Of a stretch of DNA of 64,000 nt, positions 60,048 to 64,000 are shown in pieces (position 1 is the first letter of the stretch; each line of letters opens with the position of its first letter). The notes beneath the pieces were generated by a model. The model had not been told where the DNA came from and did not search any database. It worked only from the letters and a program-made list of their open reading frames with translations. The position numbers were made by a program, and so were the translations under genes. Source of the DNA: Pseudomonas oryzihabitans NBRC 102199 (GTDB lineage: Bacteria; Pseudomonadota; Gammaproteobacteria; Pseudomonadales; Pseudomonadaceae); NCBI RefSeq assembly GCF_000730625.1, contig NZ_BBIT01000001.1, positions 248,001-312,000 on the forward strand. Direction: 5' to 3'.

Positions 60048-62033
60048 TCAGACACTGAAGCGTTGCAGCAGCTCGCGCTGCCGGCTGGCCATGAGCGAAA
60101 GGTCCTCGCTGCTGCGGGCGGCGCTGTCGGCGCCTTCCGCGGCGCGGAGCGCGGCGTCGTTGATCTGCACCATCATGCGACTGGTCTCCTGGACGGTGGC
60201 GCTCTGTTCTTCGGTGGCGGCGGCGATCTGGGTGTTCATCTCGCGGATGGTGCCGACCGCCTGGCTCATGCTCTGCAGGGCTTCCCGGGCGGAAGAGGCC
60301 AGTTGCACGCACTCGCCGGACTGGGCACGACTCACCCCCATGATTTCCACCACCGAATGGATCTTCTGCTGCATCTGTTCGATCTGCTGCTGGATTTCGG
60401 TGGTGGAGGCCTGGGTACGACTGGCGAGGGAACGCACCTCGTCGGCGACCACGGCGAAACCGCGCCCCTGTTCACCGGCGCGAGCCGCCTCGATGGCGGC
60501 GTTGAGGGCCAGCAGGTTGGTCTGCTCGGCGATGTTGCGGATGGCATCGACGATGCCGTCGATGCTCTGGCCATAGCCCTGCAGCTCATCGGTGGCCTGG
60601 GCGGCGACCTGGATCTGCCGCGCCTGGCGCTGGATGCTATCGATGGTCTCGGCGACGGTGGTGCCGGTCGTGGTGCTCAGCTGGAAGGTGTGGTCGACGG
60701 CATCCTTGGTGTCGAGGGCGCGCTGGGCCACCTCGGCCACGGTGCTTTCCATCTGCGTCATCGCCGAGGCGGCGGAGCCGAGACGCTCGGTCTGCTCTTC
60801 CACGGCGCGGGTGGTGCTGGCACTGATGTCGGCATTGGCCTGGGCGGTACCCCAGAGGTCGTCGGCCGACTGAGTGAGGGTCTGCACCGTGGTCTGCAGC
60901 GAGCGGATTAGTTCGTTGAGATAGCTGCCCAGTTCGCTGAATTCGTCCTTGCGGCGCACATCGAAATGGACCCGCAGATCGCCGGCCGTGACCTGGCGCA
61001 GCGACTCGCGAAAGGCCAGCAGCGGGCGCCGCAGGCCACGCGCGACCCAGAGGCCGATGATCAGGGCCGCGCCGATCGCCAGCAGGGTGACGATGGCGAG
61101 CACCTGGCGGCTGGTGGCCACGGTGGCGTCGGTATCGCTCTTGGCCTGCTGGGCCACGGCCACGGCGCCGGCGCTGAGGGTACGCAGGGCGTCCAGGGTC
61201 GCCTGCAGGGCGGTGCCGGTGCGCTGGCGCTGGGCGTCGAACTGGCCTTCGGCCGCGGCCTGCCGCTGATAGGCCTGGCGCAGGCCATCGGGCGCGGTCA
61301 TCTCGTGCAGGAGGCGGGTGACCATCACCCCCACGATGCGCGCGCTGCGCTCGTCGATGGCGGCCAGGGCGCGCAGGCGATCGGTGATGACATCCTGCTG
61401 CTGGTTGAGCACCACATCCAGTCCTGGCAGATCCAGGCGTGCCGCCTGGGCGGCGAAGGCGGCGTAGGTCTTGTCCGTTTCGATCAGCAGCATCTGGGCG
61501 GCGCGGACGGCTGCGGTGGCGCCTTCGGCCTTCTGTTGCGCGCTGTAGGCCTGCAGATAGCTGGACAGCCGATTGGCCTCCGGCGTGGCATAGCCCTGCA
61601 GGGTGCGGGTTTCGCGGCGGATGGCGACCAGCTGGCGGTAGCCGTCGATGAGGGTCTTCGCCTGGTCGCCATAGGCATTGCCCAGCTTCTGCTCTTGATC
61701 GAGCGCCTGGGTCAGCTGGTCATGGGCGCGCAACAGCGCCGGCAGGCGCTGGTGCAGCTGCAGGTAGTCGGCGAACTGCTGCTGGAATTGCTTTTCGCGG
61801 GTGGCGATCGCCGCGGCGTCGGTCTCGGCCAGCAGGCCGAGCAGGGTCTGGTTGGCCCCCAGCAACTGCACGTTGATCTCGCCAACGGCCTGGCCGAGCG
61901 GCGCGGATTGCTCGGTGATGACCGTCAGCCGCTCATGGATGGACTGGGTACTGTTGAAGCTCACGGCGACGATGCCCAGCAGCAAGAGCACCAGAAGTGC
62001 GATGCCGCCGACCACGCGTTGAAGAATCGTCAT
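60048..62033 (-). CDS. Methyl-accepting chemotaxis protein paired with a binding protein
   Basis: The 661-residue receptor has TM1 ([20 protein letters not shown]), a long helical periplasmic domain (about 30-305), TM2 ([20 protein letters not shown], about 315-334) and HAMP. Its signalling domain has the canonical tip [19 protein letters not shown] and ends LLQRFSV. It is followed by a periplasmic sugar-binding protein gene, suggesting indirect ligand sensing. Confidence 0.92.
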   Translation of the reverse strand: MTILQRVVGGIALLVLLLLGIVAVSFNSTQSIHERLTVITEQSAPLGQAVGEINVQLLGANQTLLGLLAETDAAAIATREKQFQQQFADYLQLHQRLPALLRAHDQLTQALDQEQKLGNAYGDQAKTLIDGYRQLVAIRRETRTLQGYATPEANRLSSYLQAYSAQQKAEGATAAVRAAQMLLIETDKTYAAFAAQAARLDLPGLDVVLNQQQDVITDRLRALAAIDERSARIVGVMVTRLLHEMTAPDGLRQAYQRQAAAEGQFDAQRQRTGTALQATLDALRTLSAGAVAVAQQAKSDTDATVATSRQVLAIVTLLAIGAALIIGLWVARGLRRPLLAFRESLRQVTAGDLRVHFDVRRKDEFSELGSYLNELIRSLQTTVQTLTQSADDLWGTAQANADISASTTRAVEEQTERLGSAASAMTQMESTVAEVAQRALDTKDAVDHTFQLSTTTGTTVAETIDSIQRQARQIQVAAQATDELQGYGQSIDGIVDAIRNIAEQTNLLALNAAIEAARAGEQGRGFAVVADEVRSLASRTQASTTEIQQQIEQMQQKIHSVVEIMGVSRAQSGECVQLASSAREALQSMSQAVGTIREMNTQIAAATEEQSATVQETSRMMVQINDAALRAAEGADSAARSSEDLSLMASRQRELLQRFSV

Positions 62034-62435
62034 GCTGGTTCCCTGCTTTTGTTATCGGTGTCGAGGCAGGAGGCCATCAGCGCCGGGACCCGATCGAGCG
62101 TCCCGCTACCGTCCATGGCCAACGTGCTGTCAGCCTAGTCGCATCACCGGACCTGGCCGCATCGTCCGCGGACGTGCGGCCTTGGCCAGGCGATCAGCTG
62201 TCGTCCGTGGCGTCCGCCACCCGTGCCAGGGGCTGGCGGGCCGGTTCGCTCTTTGGGCAAGGCGCGAGGGACGCTACCTGGCGATCCCAGATCCGCCACC
62301 TCCAGGCATGCGGCGCGCGTTCCTCCGTGGTCGCCATGCGACGGACACCTCAGGTCGCAAAGCCGGCGCGGCGGGGCAGAAACCAACCGGTGCTTCTCCA
62401 GGTCCCTGAAAGGTCTCTTTTTTCAGGAATACCCG
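62034..62435. other. Divergent intergenic region
   Basis: About 400 bp between the chemoreceptor and lipoprotein genes; the open frames crossing it (for example 62144-62386) have no ribosome-binding site or motif. I see no clear control element. Confidence 0.4.
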
Positions 62436-62717
62436 ATGTCCAAAGCTCTGCTGTGCTCCCTCGTACTGGCTACCGCCGCAACCCTGACCGCGTGCGACAA
62501 GACCTCCGAAGACCATGCCCAGGATGCCCAGGCCCATAGCCAGAAGGCCCAGGAGAAGGCGGCCGAGGGCAAGGTCGAGCGGGCCTCCAAGGAGCAGTCC
62601 AAGGCGCAGGAAGACCGGGCCCAGGCCAATGAAGCCGCGGCCACCGAAGGGCGCAATACGCCCCCCGATTCCGCCGTGCCCGGCTATATCAAGACGCCCA
62701 GCAAGGAAAATCCCTGA
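62436..62717 (+). CDS. Small lipoprotein (93 aa)
   Basis: MSKALLCSLVLATAATLTA-C carries a lipobox (LTAC). The mature part is a highly charged Ala/Glu/Gln/Lys helix (AHSQKAQEKAAEGKVERASK) with a short C-terminal PGYIKTP. An AGGAAT site precedes the ATG. No specific family can be named. Confidence 0.75.
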   Translation: MSKALLCSLVLATAATLTACDKTSEDHAQDAQAHSQKAQEKAAEGKVERASKEQSKAQEDRAQANEAAATEGRNTPPDSAVPGYIKTPSKENP

Positions 62718-63021
62718 CCTAAGCTCCGCCTCCCTTGCCGGCCGGCAGTGGGCGAATCGCCGCGTTGCTCGCAGCCGCTGGGCGCAGGGTAGGGCGGCCA
62801 CGGTTGCCGGTGGCTCAGGCGGATGACGAAGCCTGCTGGCTACCGCACCCCGGAATTCCGGGGCGGAAGGTCAGGGTGGCGCACTGACGGGCGGCCAACC
62901 GGCGGCCGTTGACGAGCCGACGACAGCTGTCGTCCAGGCGAGCAACGGCTGTTTACATCCGGGCCAGGACGATTAGAGTAGGAGCCACTTCGCCACTATT
63001 CGTCCATCCTCCGGAGCCGCC

Positions 63022-63285
63022 ATGAGCCCTTCGCGACCGATCCACTGGTATCGTGCCCGCAGCACGTTCGAAATCGTCGCCCTGGGCCTGGGGGTCATCG
63101 CCCTTGTGGTGGCGCTCGATCAGGGCCTGCGCAACTCGCCCTCCGAGCACCTCGCCGATTACCACGCCTGCAAGGGTGACGGTGGTCTGGCGCGGATGAA
63201 CGCCATCGGCGAAATCGTCTGCCGGCTGCCCAGTCCGGTGATTGGCCAGGTAGCGGCCAAGACCCCAGCGGTTTCCGGTCTCTAA
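63022..63285 (+). CDS. Small single-pass membrane protein (87 aa)
   Basis: MSPSRPIHWYRARSTFEIVA leads into one hydrophobic helix (IVALGLGVIALVVALDQGL) and a Cys-containing periplasmic end (HACKGDGGLARMNAIGEIVCRLPS). CCGGAG precedes the ATG. Family unknown. Confidence 0.65.
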   Translation: MSPSRPIHWYRARSTFEIVALGLGVIALVVALDQGLRNSPSEHLADYHACKGDGGLARMNAIGEIVCRLPSPVIGQVAAKTPAVSGL

Positions 63286-63465
63286 CGACCGCCGGGCTTC
63301 TCCCTCCGGCCTGCTCACACCTGGCCTGCTCCTGTGACTGGACCCTCCCGGTCCGGTCGATCCGTCTTTTTCCGCATCCTTTCCTGATTGCGTCCTGACC
63401 CCTGGGCGTGGATCACGGCTGCCTGGCGTTGGCAATGCGAACAGCTATTGCTTAACGTAACATTT

Positions 63466-63484
63466 GATAATGAGAGTTTTTATC
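63466..63484 (+). promoter_or_regulatory. Fur box
   Basis: GATAATGAGAGTTTTTATC agrees with the 19-bp Fur consensus at 15 positions and lies 90 bp before the TonB receptor gene, so the gene is probably iron-repressed. Confidence 0.65.
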
Positions 63485-63573
63485 ATTTAAAGTGCTGGCC
63501 CTCGCGCGACGACGCGAACAGCAGCCTTCCAGTGCACGGCGTCGGCTGCAACGCCACGGTCACAAGGATCACC

Positions 63574-64000
63574 ATGAACACCCAAGGAACCCTCTGCCAG
63601 CCCGTCCGCCTTCGCCGCGGGGCTCTCCGTCAGCTGCTTCTGATCGGCGCGCTGATTCCCTTTCCGCTGACGGCCCTGGCCGCCACGGTGGCCGAGCAGA
63701 ACGCCACGGAACTGGACACCCTGACCATCGAAGGCAATCGCCTCTACGACATGGCGCCCTCGGAACAGACCGGCGGCTATACCGTGGATTCGGCGACCGT
63801 GGGCACCAAGACGCCGGCCGCCCTGCGTGACATTCCCCAGTCGATCACCTCCTACACCAGCGACTACATCAAGGATCGCAACTTCAACACCCTGGACGAG
63901 CTGGCCAAGTCCACCGCCGGCCTGCGGGTGCTGACCAACGACAGCGGGCGCTCCTCCATCTATTCGCGTGGTTACGAGTACGACGAATACAACATCGACG
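63574..64000 (+). CDS. TonB-dependent siderophore receptor (3' end outside window)
   Basis: From ATG 63574 (MNTQGTLCQPVRLRRGALRQ) a signal peptide leads to the plug domain: GGYTVDSATVGTKTPAALRDIPQSITSYTSDYIKDRNFNTLDELAKSTAGLR..., typical of siderophore receptors. The sequence runs off the window. A Fur box upstream supports ferric-siderophore uptake. Confidence 0.9.
   Translation, partial: MNTQGTLCQPVRLRRGALRQLLLIGALIPFPLTALAATVAEQNATELDTLTIEGNRLYDMAPSEQTGGYTVDSATVGTKTPAALRDIPQSITSYTSDYIKDRNFNTLDELAKSTAGLRVLTNDSGRSSIYSRGYEYDEYNID

Overview
The window is GC-rich gammaproteobacterial DNA that looks like Pseudomonas: dense chemoreceptors, a c-di-GMP enzyme, LexA-, Fur- and CRP/Vfr-like sites and Pseudomonas-type gene families. 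The species cannot be fixed from the sequence; a P. oryzihabitans/psychrotolerans-like lineage is only a guess. About two thirds of it (1 to about 43,570) is one end of an integrative and conjugative element (ICE) of the PAPI-1/pKLC102/PFGI-1 family inserted at a tRNA-Lys gene. The right junction (attR) is a 3' tRNA-Lys remnant at 43517-43570, directly beyond soj/parA. The intact tRNA, the integrase and the relaxase/T4SS genes are not seen and would lie to the left of the window.

ICE layout, read leftwards from attR, nearly all on the minus strand: soj/parA, a coiled-coil protein, a DUF2786 protein, dnaB, a zinc-ribbon protein, a HicA-like and an Arc-like small protein, parB, DUF2857, an STY4528-type replication protein, a TIGR03761-type protein, DUF3158 and ssb. 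Next come small unknowns, a membrane protein, a PcfJ-like protein, an SNF2 helicase and a DUF3606-like protein. These are followed by a thin conjugative type IVb pilus cluster (pilL-N-O-P-Q-R-S-T-V-M), with two predicted tip proteins carrying DUF4214-type motifs inserted between pilV and pilM. After topB there is a block of small genes including DUF3577, separated by GC-rich hairpins. The far left (1-5605) is probably cargo: an APC permease, a SnoaL-like protein, an omega-aminotransferase and a dCache chemoreceptor, which together suggest amine or polyamine sensing and use.

The most unusual content is non-coding. (i) Four 17-bp dyads at 44/54/44-bp spacing next to an AT-rich stretch lie INSIDE the STY4528-type replication gene, the layout of the lambda O gene origin. 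(ii) Nine 39-bp units, each carrying a 19-bp palindrome, lie just downstream of that gene. (iii) Two copies of a ~160-nt leader element occur at 8.55-8.71 and 9.68-9.84 kb. Each sits behind a TTGACA promoter, and their hairpins differ by compensatory changes. (iv) A two-part repeat family lies in two ICE intergenic regions at 30.8 and 31.9-32.1 kb.

Right of attR is chromosome, but it contains relics of ICE genes: a decayed pilL piece, and the 3' end of an SNF2 helicase fused to a truncated AEC transporter. An earlier related element therefore probably occupied this site. Beyond that are a PAS-PAS chemoreceptor, three more chemoreceptors (4HB, HBM-like and one paired with a periplasmic sugar-binding protein), a RidA-like protein, a GGDEF-EAL protein, a LexA-box DUF1654-like gene, a GNAT acetyltransferase, a PAP2-phosphatase autotransporter, a small lipoprotein and the start of a Fur-box TonB receptor.
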